The position numbers were made by a program, and so were the translations under genes. A stretch of DNA of 64,000 bases from Trichosporon coremiiforme (Eukaryota > Basidiomycota > Tremellomycetes > Trichosporonales > Trichosporonaceae): positions 868,001 to 932,000 of the forward strand of contig BCJJ01000008.1 of assembly GCA_039545355.1 (NCBI GenBank), read 5' to 3'. This document shows positions 10,794 to 20,526 of this stretch, piece by piece. Each line of letters starts with the position of its first letter. Within the stretch, counting starts at the first letter, position 1. The notes below the pieces were generated by a model that saw nothing but the letters and a program-made list of their open reading frames with translations, ran no database searches and was not told the origin of the DNA.

Positions 10794-12664
10794 ATGGTCG
10801 CCGCCGCTGCCCGTGCCAACGCTGTCCGTCTCATGTCCCTTACTGCCTCCCAGGGCTGTAGGGGATGCGGTCGCTCTCACGCTGCCGCCCACTCCTGCAC
10901 CCCCGGCTCTCACGACCACGGCCACTCGCACTCCCGTGGTCTTGCTACCCCCGTCGACGTTCCCGGCCCCGGAAACTCCAAGGGCGACTACGCCTTCGAG
11001 GTAAGTACATGCATCGGCTGCCGTTGTCGTCAACGGCTCGCTCGACGGTGGCGAGGGCGACATTCATCGCGAGCGCACGTCCTGGGCGGCGCCCCGCGTA
11101 TAATGTCTGAAACCACCTCGCCTAAAGTCGGGTGTTGCCGAGATTGTTATCAACTGTCACAGACCACTAACTTTTCGTTAGATGGCCGCGTCCACCCTCC
11201 GTTTCGGTACCGGCGCCACCCGCGAGGTCGGCATGGATCTTGTCAACATGATCCAGCGTCTCCCCGCTGCTGAGCAGAAGAACGCCAAGATTGCCGTCTT
11301 CACTGACCGCAACATTGCCAAGCTTCCCGTTATGGAGACCGTTGCCCGCTCGCTCCAGGACAACAACCTCAACTACGAGGTCTTCGACCGCGTTGCCGTT
11401 GAGCCTACTGACAAGTCGTGGACTGAGGCCATTGACTGGGCCCGCAACACCGGCGTCACCCACTTCCTTGCCGTCGGTGGTGGTTCTACCATGGACACTG
11501 CCAAGGCTGCCAACCTTCTCTCGTGCTACCCCGAGGCCGACATGATGGACTTCATCAACGCCCCGGTCGGCAAGGGTACCCCCATCAACAAGCAGCTCAG
11601 GCCCCTCATCGCCATCCCCACCACCGCCGGTACCGGCTCTGAGACCACCGGCACTGCTATTCTTGACATCCCCTCGATGCGCTTCAAGACCGGTATCGCT
11701 TCGCGTGCCCTCAAGCCTACTCTCGGCATTGTCGATACCCTCAACACCGCCACCTGCCCCCGTGAGGTTGCCATCGCTGCCGGTCTCGACGTGCTCTTCC
11801 ACTCGCTTGAGAGTAAGTTTTGCCTTGTGCCTCCCAGACCTTCTGCCGGCCGGGTCTTGAAGAAACAAGTCGCTGACACGTTCCAGGCTACACTGCTGTT
11901 CCTTACTACGAGCGTACCCCCCGCCCCACCAACCCCATCAACCGTCGTGAGTAGAATTATTGCTAGCTCTTGCGTCGGCGCTGGAGCTTTCCGTGACAAT
12001 TGGACGCTGACGTCTCCTAGCCGCTTACCAGGGCTCCAACCCCGTCTCGGACATCTTCTCCAAGTGGGCCCTTGAGCAGACCGTCAAGTACCTGCCCCGT
12101 ATCTTCAAGGACCCCACTGGTGACGAGGAGGCGCGCACCCAGATGCTCCTCGCGTCGTCGACCGCCGGTATCGGTTTCGGTAACGCCGGTGTCCACCTGT
12201 GCCACGCCGGTTCTTACCCGATCTCGTCGCTGAACAAGGCTCGTGCCCCCGAGAAGCAGTACTTCCACCCCTCGTACAACAAGGACGTCCCTCTCATCCC
12301 CCACGGTATCGCCGTCTCCCTCACCTCGCCCTCGGTCTTCGACTTCACCGCCCCCTCGGACCCCGAACGCCACCGCACCGCCGCCGCCATCTTCATGGGC
12401 GACCGCGCCGAGGAGCTCCGCAACGTCTCTGACGCCGACATCGGCAAGGTCCTCCGTGAGGAGATCCAGAAGTTCCTTGACTCGATCGCGGTTCCCCGTG
12501 GTCTCTCGCAGGTCGGCTACACGTCGTCTGACATCGAGACCCTCGCCAAGGGCATGCTTCCCCAGCGTCGTGTCCTCGACCTCGCCCCCGTCCTCGTCAA
12601 GGATAACCAGAACGAGGAGCTCGACCAGCTCCAGAGCATCCTCGAGGGTGCCATGCGCTGGTAA
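10794..12664 (+). CDS. Hydroxyacid-oxoacid transhydrogenase (iron-containing alcohol dehydrogenase, ADHFE1-like), mitochondrial
   Basis: The enzyme couples oxidation of a hydroxyacid such as 4-hydroxybutyrate to reduction of 2-oxoglutarate without a soluble cofactor. Exons 10794-11000, 11182-11812, 11887-11946 and 12021-12664 encode 513 residues. The N-terminus has a basic, Ala-rich presequence-like stretch, then a Cys/His-rich segment ('CTPGSHDHGHSHSRG') and 'GDYAFEMAAS', which matches the start of the mature ADHFE1 domain. Family motifs include 'HFLAVGGGSTMDTAKAANLL', 'IPTTAGTGSETTG', 'GLDVLFHSLES', 'GVHLCHAGSYPISS' and 'DVPLIPHGIAV'; the last three contain the expected metal-binding Asp and His residues. 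Codon choice is strongly biased to C-ending codons, suggesting high expression. A trinucleotide repeat follows the stop. Confidence 0.9.
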
Positions 12665-12680
12665 ATGTAGGGTCTAGTCA

Positions 12681-12720
12681 GTAGTAGTAGTAGTAGTAGT
12701 AGTAGCAGCAGCAGCAGCAG
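12681..12720. repeat. TAG/CAG trinucleotide microsatellite
   Basis: About eight GTA/TAG units run directly into about five CAG units. The tract begins 17 bp after the transhydrogenase stop codon, so it probably lies in the 3' untranslated region. Confidence 0.9.
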
Positions 12721-13442
12721 CGTGTGTAATCTCTTGTGATCCCAAAAGAAAATTAGCATAGCAAAGCATGTCGTCCATGCAACGAGCATATCCATCCCAC
12801 ATCCCACAATAGCTGCAAAATTGTTCGCCACCATTGACAGTTGTGAAGCAGATCGTCGTCCCTACGTTCCTCGGTGCCTTCGGCGGCGCCGAGCGGAGGG
12901 CGGCGCAGAGTGCGGCGTCAGGCGGCGATTGACCCCCCAGTTAACGTCGAGTGCCCCCAGTTAACGCAGTTCAACGGATTGTCCGCATACCGCAATCTTT
13001 CATTTCGGCGCGCCGATCGCCGCACGATCGCCCCTATGTCGCAGTGTGATGTATGGGTGGCGTGGCTGACGTTGATGGATGCTGGATGCATGACGCTCGT
13101 GTCAGTGGGTGGCGGAGAAATGCGACTCGGCTATCACGTCTGTTTATCTTCACCCGAGCGTGAAGCTGCGCGCGGTACGCGGTTGCCTATGGCAGGAGGG
13201 AAGGGAGCGGTGATTGCGCGGTGACCCAGCCCTTGGAAGGGGTGGGTCGATGCGCGAGATGCGCGAGGTGCACGAGATTCACGGGTGCGGCGTGTGTGTG
13301 CATGCAGAACTCCCCAGGTAGAAACGTCAAACGGAGAGTCTATTGGACACCACGACGGCGGCCATACGATGTATTGAATTCCAGGTCTAAACCTACATCC
13401 TAACGGCGCACGCTGCGTACGAGATGCAAAGGAGCTCAGCTC

Positions 13443-13487
13443 NNTTGCGCATANNGNGGNNGGGGGGGGGGGGGGGGGGGGGGGGGG
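13443..13487. other. Ambiguous bases next to a 26-nt poly-G run
   Basis: Seven N bases at 13443-13461 precede an uninterrupted run of 26 G at 13462-13487. This looks like a read-end or low-quality join in the assembly. Any biological reading across it is unsafe. Confidence 0.85.
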
Positions 13488-13644
13488 CGGACAGGCTATG
13501 GTGGAGGCCCAGCAGGACAGAAAATGTCAGATATCCGGATCTCAAGGTACATCGGCAAAAGAGCGAGGCGACTTGCCGGCCCATTACCCCTCTGCCCTGG
13601 GCTCAGAATTTGTCATTCAGTCCAATCCTCTGATATTATGTCTG

Positions 13645-13682
13645 GATTCTCTGATATTAACCTGCGATAATATCAGAGAATC
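13645..13682. repeat. Perfect 15-bp inverted repeat with 8-nt loop
   Basis: The left arm 13645-13659 (GATTCTCTGATATTA) is the exact reverse complement of the right arm 13668-13682, with loop ACCTGCGA between. A direct copy of the core CTCTGATATTA also occurs just upstream at 13628-13638. It lies in gene-free sequence. Confidence 0.9.
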
Positions 13683-14649
13683 GCCAGGGACCGTTGATAT
13701 TGCGGCTCATTGCGGCTCGGAGCTCGGCATGTCCTCATGCTTGACGGCCTCGGCCCCGCCCTGCCCTGCCCTGCTCATAATCGTCCTCGCCGTTTGCTCG
13801 TCATGCTTGTCCGTGATCGAGGACGGAGGAGGAATACACCTGCGCATCTCTCACATGTCCAGATCAACACCTGCGCTTGGGGCCAGAACAGCAACAAGCC
13901 ATGGGCGCAACGTGGACCTGAGCGTGCGCGCGTACGTGCGGTGATAGCCGAGCTCCCCGGGCTCTCCGAACTCGCTCGGGTAATGATAACTCGGCGCATG
14001 GCACTCCCTTCGCACCCGGGTATCCACAGAGCAGAGTCGCATGGCGCGAATCCGACAGCAATGGTCATTGGCTACACATAAGAGGCGTAGAACGAGCCTG
14101 GCCATGACGCGCACACGCCCCGATCCGTCGGATTGTCACCCCACGTCAGGATGGGGACGTCGCGTGTTTCTCGTTTCGACCTGCGAACTGCACCTGATCG
14201 ACGTCGCTTCGACTCGTCGTGTTACTTGAGGTGGAGGTTGCGTTCTCAGTCAGTTGGGAGGACGGGAGGCAGCTGTGGTTCCGACTAATACACATGTCAT
14301 CAAGGTCGTCAGGTTAAAGTATACAATGGAAATGTTTTTGGGCGTTTCGATACAACTGCTAACTCGCTGGTACAACTGGTGCAACTGGGTCTCGGCTTGC
14401 GTACAACTCTGTTGGTGGAATGCTGATACGCGTGGAGAGCGCAGGGAAGAGAGAGACCGGCTCTCTCTCTGTCACCGAGACAGCTGCTGAAGACAATGAG
14501 TCCGAGGACACAGGGGCGTCCCCCTGTGCCCTTCGCTGGATGAAGGCGTCCCCTCACCCAACGTCGGTCTCGGTGTTCCCTGCCTCGCTGCTGGCGTGCC
14601 CTTGGAATGGTAGTGCAGGGTATCGTGTCGTGCGCGGGGTCGCTCGCTC

Positions 14650-16437
14650 CTAATCGTCGTCGCCCCACACCTCAATGTCCTCCTCGCCGTACTCCGGCTC
14701 CTCCTCGTCCTCCTCGTCCTCCTCGTCCTCCTCGTCTTCCTCGAGCTGTCCCTCCTCTCCCAGCTCCGGCTCGGCCACTCCATCAAGCACGGCGGCCCTA
14801 GCAGCCTCTAGCGCCTCCTTCTCCTCCTTCATCTGCTTCATCATCGCGTCCCTCTTGCGCTTGAGCCTCTTCTTCTCCTCCCTCTCCTTCGCCATCCTCT
14901 TGTGCTCCTCCTCAGGAACAGGGGGGTATTTCTTGTCCCCGTCGGGGTAGCTGTGCCCTTCGATCTCCCACATGCCCATAGCTCGGCGCTCGACTTTGTC
15001 CCGCTGGTAGATGCCGCACGCGTTGCAGTGCAGCATCACCGTCGTGCCGGGCATGAGACCAAGCCGGACCGTCTCGGGATTGGGCTCCTCGGGATCCTTG
15101 GGCTCCTTCACCTTGCCTTTGCCCTTGTCCTTCTTCCCCTTCTGCTGCTTCCCCTTCTGCTTCGGCTGCTTCGGCGGCTTAGGCTTAGGATAGGGCAGGA
15201 GCTTGTTGCATTCCCCGCAGATACGCCGCACGCCAATCTCCTTTCCGTATGGAGCCCGGCAGTCGTCCGTGTACAGTTGCTCGACCTTTCCGTTGACGAT
15301 GGAAGGGAGAGAGTTGGCGATCCGCCTGGCACAGAGCTCAGAGAAGGGCGTGAGCTTCTGAGGAGGGTAGTAGACCGCCTTCTGGGTCAGCTTGCGCCGC
15401 GGCTTCACCGGCGACATCTTGACCTCGCTGAGAGAAATCATGGAAATAGAAGAGCGCGTACGCTGGTGCGTCTTCCCGACCGCCTTGGCGGGCGGCTTGC
15501 GCCGCGGGGCGCCGCCGCCAGCAGCAGGAGCCTTCTTGGCAGGCGCAGGAGGAGCGACAGGGATGGGGATGGGGGGCTCGACAGAAGACGCGGCTTCAGC
15601 GGCGGCGGGCACAGCAGCAGTCGCCTTCTTGGCCGCCGCGCGGCGGCCCCGCTTCTTCGGCTCCGGGGCAGTGGGGGCTTTCTCGGCGACAGGGGTGCGC
15701 TTGCCGGCCCGGCCATTGCCCTTGGGCTGGGTCTTCTTGGGGACGGGGCGGGGAGCAGGAGCAGAAACGGGAGTGGCAGGCGCGACAGGCGCGGCAGATG
15801 CGGCAGATGCGGCGAGAGTGGCGATGACACTGTCCATGTCCATCAAATCGTCATCGGTGATCATCTCCATTGCCGCGGCGAGGGTGGGCGGGACGGCGTC
15901 TGCAGCCTCAGTGGGCTGGGTCCAGCCCCCCACCACCGCACCGTTCCAGACAGCGAGTTCAGCCCCCATGCCGTCAGGGAGCGGAGGGAGGAGGGGCTCC
16001 TGCTGGTTCTGCCAGTCCTCAACGAGCTGATGGTTCTGCCACTGGAGAGACTGGGCAGGCTGAGAGTTCTGCTGCTCGAAGAAGTCCTGCATGCGGAGCT
16101 CGAGCTGGATCTGAGCCGGGAAGTCGTAGTCGACGTCGATGCCGCTTTCGTCAAAGGCGTTGCCAGTGACGAACATCGTGGCCGCGGCGGGGAGAGAGGG
16201 GACAGGGGCGTCCACATTAACAGGAGCAGCGACGGCCCCCTCCTGGTAGCTAACCAGGAGCGCCTCGAAGTCTGGCTCGGGGCTGTTCGGGAGAGCGCCG
16301 TAGGTCTGCCAGCCGCTCTCAAAGGACACGGCGGGAGTGGACTCGGCGTTTTCCCACTGCTGGGTGTTGGGGGAGACTGAGGTCAGCGATCGCTCATCAC
16401 TCATCCGTTGCGGGGAGGACTCACTGTTGCCTCCCAT
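14650..16437 (-). CDS. GATA-like zinc-finger protein with expanded finger loop
   Basis: A single exon encodes 595 residues. A four-Cys finger sits at ~407-474: 'CGEC' and 'CNACGIYQRDKVERR'. The second half is the diagnostic C-terminal half of a GATA finger, but 60 residues separate the Cys pairs instead of the usual ~17-20, filled with a Lys/Pro/Gly-rich insert ('KQKGKQQKGKKDKGKGKVK'). Upstream are acidic and Gln-rich stretches (~40-190) that could activate transcription, and Ala/Pro/Lys-rich sequence with 'KKRGRRAAAKK', similar to an AT-hook or nuclear signal. Downstream are a Lys/Glu coiled coil and an acidic Glu/Asp tail. I infer a nuclear DNA-binding regulator; the target is unknown. An ATG 33 bp downstream is an alternative start. 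Confidence 0.72.
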   Translation of the reverse strand: MGGNSESSPQRMSDERSLTSVSPNTQQWENAESTPAVSFESGWQTYGALPNSPEPDFEALLVSYQEGAVAAPVNVDAPVPSLPAAATMFVTGNAFDESGIDVDYDFPAQIQLELRMQDFFEQQNSQPAQSLQWQNHQLVEDWQNQQEPLLPPLPDGMGAELAVWNGAVVGGWTQPTEAADAVPPTLAAAMEMITDDDLMDMDSVIATLAASAASAAPVAPATPVSAPAPRPVPKKTQPKGNGRAGKRTPVAEKAPTAPEPKKRGRRAAAKKATAAVPAAAEAASSVEPPIPIPVAPPAPAKKAPAAGGGAPRRKPPAKAVGKTHQRTRSSISMISLSEVKMSPVKPRRKLTQKAVYYPPQKLTPFSELCARRIANSLPSIVNGKVEQLYTDDCRAPYGKEIGVRRICGECNKLLPYPKPKPPKQPKQKGKQQKGKKDKGKGKVKEPKDPEEPNPETVRLGLMPGTTVMLHCNACGIYQRDKVERRAMGMWEIEGHSYPDGDKKYPPVPEEEHKRMAKEREEKKRLKRKRDAMMKQMKEEKEALEAARAAVLDGVAEPELGEEGQLEEDEEDEEDEEDEEEPEYGEEDIEVWGDDD

Positions 16438-17472
16438 TGGTGCGGAAGAGTTGTGGAGTTGTCAGGAGTTGTTGGTGTTGATCTTCGAAGATCGTGCGAA
16501 TCCCTGCTCGTTATGTATGCGTGCATCTGCTCCTCTCGCCGCCGCTCATGATGTACAGTTATGCATTGTGGCCAGCTCGTGTGTGTGTGCCAACGTCGTC
16601 GAGGACGAAATGATCGGCGAGCGATAGCAACTCGACACCTCGTTGATTGCCTCGCGACGTCAAAATCAGGCACGGCTGTGTGCACGAGGGGTGGGATGAT
16701 CGACGCACGATGCGGAACTGTGTGCATGGCAGGCCGTAGTCGGTATAGTGTGGACAAGCGAAGGGGGAGAATAATAGGAATTTCGCGAATATTTCGAACA
16801 AGCGGGGTCCGCGCTCGCGTCAGCGCATCCAGTGCCACAATGAGGCGAGGCGGTGCCCGCGAGGTTCAATATTGCTGCTGCCTAGTTGACATCACTCGTG
16901 GTGCATACAGATGCACTGGTTAGCTTATGTGAATATGACTGTGACCACTCTCGATGAACAGACGTGCTGAGTGGTAGATCGCCACAGGATATCTCACGTG
17001 GCTGGCGAGTGCCGATCGCCAGAGCTGGAAGTCCAGGGTCGGCGCCGCCGCCAAGAGTGCCCGCTGCTTCCACAAAGCAGCGCGAATTGGGAGACGCAGG
17101 CCCTTCTCGACTGTTCAAGGAGATGATTACTTCCAAGCAAAGGAGTTGAGACTGCAACCCATCACCCGCTCATGAATACGAGTTCCTACTTACTCGCAGA
17201 CACCGGATCTCAGATTGACATAGGCTGCTATTTCCGGCCGAGCGCTAGATCTGCCCCTGCGCGCAATCTTACGCCTCCACCTCACCGCCAATGCCTCCAA
17301 TCTCTTGACGCCTCCACCAACCCTCGGACCCTCAGACCTCCGCACGGGACCAATCGCCAACCACCGACGCCGCCATCGCCCCTATCTCCGTCAAATCTGC
17401 ACGTATCGCCGCGCCGACACGCTCGCCGGGAAGGTGGCGCGTGGGGCGACGCAGACATGAGCATTTCAGCTC
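16438..17472. other. Intergenic region, no gene seen
   Basis: The 5' flank of the GATA-like gene and the upstream flank of the first tRNA-Lys. A CACGTG box is present at 16995-17000. No coding sequence could be supported. Confidence 0.55.
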
Positions 17473-17563
17473 GCCTCGTTATATCAGTCGGTAGATAGTG
17501 TGACTCTTACGCAACAGCAGCCGATTGATCACACAGTCATGGGTTCGAGCCCCATACGAGGCT
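17473..17563 (+). tRNA. tRNA-Lys(CTT) with 18-nt intron, copy 1
   Basis: The cloverleaf folds by eye. The acceptor stem GCCTCGT/ACGAGGC pairs fully, the D stem is TATC/GATA, the anticodon stem TGTGA/TCACA, and the T arm ATGGG-TTCGAGC-CCCAT. The anticodon CTT (17506-17508) reads AAG lysine codons. An 18-nt intron, 17510-17527, interrupts the loop after position 37, the standard nuclear site. The discriminator base is T, as in yeast tRNA-Lys(CUU). A T-run follows at once. A second copy lies 228 bp downstream. Confidence 0.93.
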
Positions 17564-17564
17564 C

Positions 17565-17569
17565 TTTTT
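17565..17569 (+). terminator. RNA polymerase III terminator of tRNA-Lys copy 1
   Basis: A run of five T starts two bases after the discriminator base, the normal RNA polymerase III stop signal. Confidence 0.8.
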
Positions 17570-17791
17570 GCTGTCCCCGGGGCGAGATTCGAACCCAGCT
17601 ACCCCATGGCCACCACCGAGCACCCATGCAGGTCGAGGCAGGAGCAAGAAAAGGTGCGAAGCTAGGGAAGATCGAGAGGGGACGAACTTCCAACCGCTGT
17701 ATCTTAACGATTATTGGGAGTTTCTGCAAAATTTTCAGTGCTAGACGTAGCCCCGCCGCCGCCGCTTCCTGCATGGCCAATCAATTGCCTG

Positions 17792-17880
17792 GCCTCGTTA
17801 TATCAGTCGGTAGATAGTGTGACTCTTACGCTTAGAGCCGATTGATCACACAGTCATGGGTTCGAGCCCCATACGAGGCT
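17792..17880 (+). tRNA. tRNA-Lys(CTT) with 16-nt intron, copy 2
   Basis: The mature sequence is identical to copy 1, with the same acceptor, D, anticodon and T stems and anticodon CTT at 17825-17827. Only the intron differs: 16 nt at 17829-17844, sharing its first three bases and its last eight (GCCGATTG) with copy 1 while the middle has changed. The spacer between the copies is otherwise unrelated, so the duplicated unit is little larger than the gene itself. Confidence 0.93.
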
Positions 17881-17882
17881 TC

Positions 17883-17887
17883 TTTTT
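17883..17887 (+). terminator. RNA polymerase III terminator of tRNA-Lys copy 2
   Basis: A run of five T follows the discriminator base with the same spacing as in copy 1. Confidence 0.8.
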
Positions 17888-18047
17888 GGATGAGAGGAAG
17901 TGTGCTGGGGTCATGAGGTGTGCTGAAGCTGCTGGGGAACTCCTGGAAGAGGCAGAGGCAGCCTGTGGAAGATCAGTGTAGTCATGTCGTAATCAGTCAG
18001 CGGTGAATCGTGCCGTGGGTATGCACAATAGGGGTGCATGTGCTACG

Positions 18048-19141
18048 TTATGGCATGGACCGACTGGCCGCAGAGAGAGGACTTGCCCGAGTATACTTCT
18101 TGCTCTTCCTGGTGGCGGCAGCTTTGGGCGCCTTGGGCTCCTTGGGAGGGGCCAGCAGGTTGTGAATCTCCTTCTCCGTCAGGTACTCAGACGCATGAGA
18201 CGGCACTCCTCGATCCTCTCCCAGGTGTTGATGCGCAGGAGGCCGAGTTTGTCGTACTTGTCTGGATCCTCGTCATCACGGGGAAGGTCGGCCACCTCGC
18301 TCTTGTTCGCACAGTACTTCCAGAGGTCCTCCTCAATGCTGTCGGTGTAGTGGGTGTCCCTAGGTCGGTAGGCCGCCATGTTGACGATGACGTGCTTGCG
18401 GCGGCAATGCTCCTTGGCGAAAGACTTGAACCATCACCAGAAGCCGAAGCCGAAGTGGCGGTTGGTCGTGTTGTTTGCGAAGACGACGATCTCGCGGCGT
18501 GTCAGGTCGTCAGAGCGCGGCTCGCTGTCCTTGTCCTTGTTGATTGCTTTAACGAGGGCAGCGAACCCAGTATCGTCCTTCTCGGGAGGAAATATGACGT
18601 CCTTGACCCCGGCGTTCCAGCCTTTGTTGTCCAGGTCCCGGCTGATGTCCCACACGACGACGCCGTCCTTAGTTTCGGGGTAGATGACGTCCTTGAACGC
18701 CTTCGCGTCGGGCGGTGCTTTGGTGGCATCGAAGTCGAGGAAGACGACGCTCTTCGGCTCCACGTTCAGCAGAGGACAAGGCTTGCCGTCGTGCCACTTG
18801 TGCAGCTCCTCGATGGACTTGTTCCAATGGAGGCGGATAACCTCGGGCGAGTGCGTGAACTTCAGCTTTTCGCAGTGCTTTCCTGCGTGGCTGAAGATGT
18901 CAAGCGCCTTGACGTAGCGCAGGCGGTCTATGTTCACCTTGCCACGCTTGTTGGCACGCTTAGGCTCGAAGTAGAGAAGGCGATAGAGGACAGGAAGGCA
19001 GCCTTGTAAAAGTCGCGGTTGGCAGTCAGGGCGGCGATAAGCGTCTCGCGAGGCACATCCTTGAGGAGCACCGTGACGATCTCGAGAGGGAGTTTGGGTG
19101 CCTGCTTATCAGTTGAGGGACCATACCGCTTAGCTGACCAT
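18048..19141 (-). pseudogene. Decayed F-box-like family gene, copy 1
   Basis: The N-terminal motif 'LPLEIVTVLLKDVPRETLIA' resembles a fungal F-box. A likely structure is a start codon at 19139-19141, a 37-nt intron (19102-19138) ending CTGATAAGCAG, then coding sequence from 19101. Continuous homology to the copy at 61.4 kb is spread over several frames. A one-base frame change occurs near 18990, where 'KAAFL' should continue into 'VLYRLLYFEPKRANKRGKV'. An in-frame TGA at 18434-18436 interrupts '..FGFGFW' and 'WFKSFAKEHCRRKHV'. A further frame change lies near 18185, before 'YLTEKEIHNLLAPPKE'. Between them are readable blocks such as 'IDRLRYVKALDIF', 'KPCPLLNVEPKSVVFLDF' and 'GVVVWDISRDL'. Three disruptions suggest a pseudogene; sequencing error cannot be excluded. 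Confidence 0.65.
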
Positions 19142-19591
19142 GTTGAGAAGACCGCGGCTGCAATGGAAGATAGAGAGGTGCTCAAGAGCAATGAGTGTTT
19201 GTCTTGATGTCGATGATCTGCAGGTGACTATGTCGATGGAACCAAATATCGAAGGGCGCCGGTGAGCTCAGTGACACTCCGATCTCCGTCCACAACTCTT
19301 ACACTTCATGGAAGACTTCCTACAATGAGCCCTTTTATTAATGATGCATACTACCAAACCACTTCTGGCCATGCATGCACCAGCTTCGACTCGCATGCTG
19401 GTTCCTCGCCAGCTGGCTGCCTTGCTCGGACCTCACAGGCCTCACAGAGGTGCCACAACGGGGGCACGTGACGTACATCCACGTGGCCCACCTCCACCGG
19501 CGTTGCGTGTCAGTCGCGGTCGAGTGCTCCATGACGGCCGGTGACAACTTATGAGCGGCCCAACATCAACACCATCCACTCCAGACTCAAA
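19142..19591. promoter_or_regulatory. Spacer upstream of SWP1 with CACGTG box
   Basis: The region is divergent between the F-box-like relic and SWP1. CACGTGACGT at 19465-19474 lies ~125 bp before the SWP1 start. No other element is evident. Confidence 0.45.
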
Positions 19592-20526
19592 ATGGTTCGA
19601 CTTGGACGTGCCCTGGCGCTCGCCACCGCATGTCTCCCTCTTGCGTCCGCGCTCGGCATCAAGAACCCGAAGGCGCTGGTCCAGGGGGGACAGGACGAGC
19701 AGTTCTCGTGAGTGCTGGCTGTGCTGGCGACTTAGCTGCTCTTTCATCGACTGAAGCTGACCCACAGGTCGAAGGACGCTTCGAAGCCTCTGTTCAACAC
19801 GCTCGAGCTCGGTCCTTCGGACACTTTCAAGCTCACGTTCGGAATCACGGATGGCCCGGCGCTGCAGGCTAGTGCGGTGTACACCGGCGACGAGACGCGG
19901 GTGCAAGCGCTCAGCGTGAAGAGCGAGGGGAAGAAGGCGACGTTGACTATCCGCGGCTCCGAGCCGCCCGCTCACGGCGAGAACGAGCTCACGATCCTGC
20001 TCTCGGACGGCGCCGAGGAGAAGCCCGTCCGCTGGACTGTTGGCCGCGTCGTCCTCGCCCCCGCGCCCGAGAAGGAGGTCGACCCCCTCCTTTCGTTCGA
20101 GGCGCTCCCCGAGATCCAGCACACGTTCCAGCGCGAGGCGAAGATTATCGCGTTCCCGTTCTCCGTCGTTGGCGTCGCGGCCGTGCTCGCGCCGTGGGCC
20201 CTGCTCCTTGGTCTGGTGAGTGGCTCTGCGCGGACTGCCGCCCCTTTCTTGTCATAGCTGCATGGCTGTTCCCACCTTAGCCTAAAGCTGACACGCAGAT
20301 CGGCAACCTCTCCTCATCGCTCAGCAAGCGCACGCCGCCCACGAGCGTGTACGCTTTCCTCGCGTGTCTCGTAGGCCTCGAGGCGCTCATTATCGGTTAC
20401 TGGGTCAGCTGGAAGCTGTACCAGTTCCTCCCGCCGTTCCTGCTCCTCTCCGGCATCACGGCCTACGTCGGCGCGGTCGCAATGCGCCAGTCGCGCGCAC
20501 AGCGTATCCAGACTGGCGGCAAGTAA
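19592..20526 (+). CDS. SWP1: Oligosaccharyltransferase delta subunit (Swp1/ribophorin II)
   Basis: Swp1 is a membrane subunit of the ER oligosaccharyltransferase that transfers glycans to Asn residues. Exons 19592-19707, 19768-20215 and 20299-20526 encode 263 residues, similar to yeast Swp1. A signal peptide is visible at 1-21 ('ALALATACLPLASA'). A luminal beta-rich domain follows, ending 'PLLSFEALPEIQHTFQREAK', a conserved Swp1/RPN2 junction. Three membrane segments come next: 'IAFPFSVVGVAAVLAPWALL', 'VYAFLACLVGLEALIIGYWV' and 'LPPFLLLSGITAYVGAVAM'. Both introns end with CTGAC-type acceptors. Confidence 0.9.

Larger units (their letters stand above)
12721..14649. other. Intergenic region with poly-G/N patch and inverted repeat, no gene seen
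   Basis: No convincing gene was found. The notable items are listed separately: the ambiguous poly-G patch and the inverted repeat. The remainder contains short open frames without similarity or splice signals. Confidence 0.55.

Noticed and set aside
17575..17640. A minus-strand tRNA-like piece with GGTTCGAATC between the two tRNA-Lys genes
   Set aside because: The T-stem does not pair properly and no matching acceptor or D arm was found, so it is not a tRNA; a chance B-box match is more likely.
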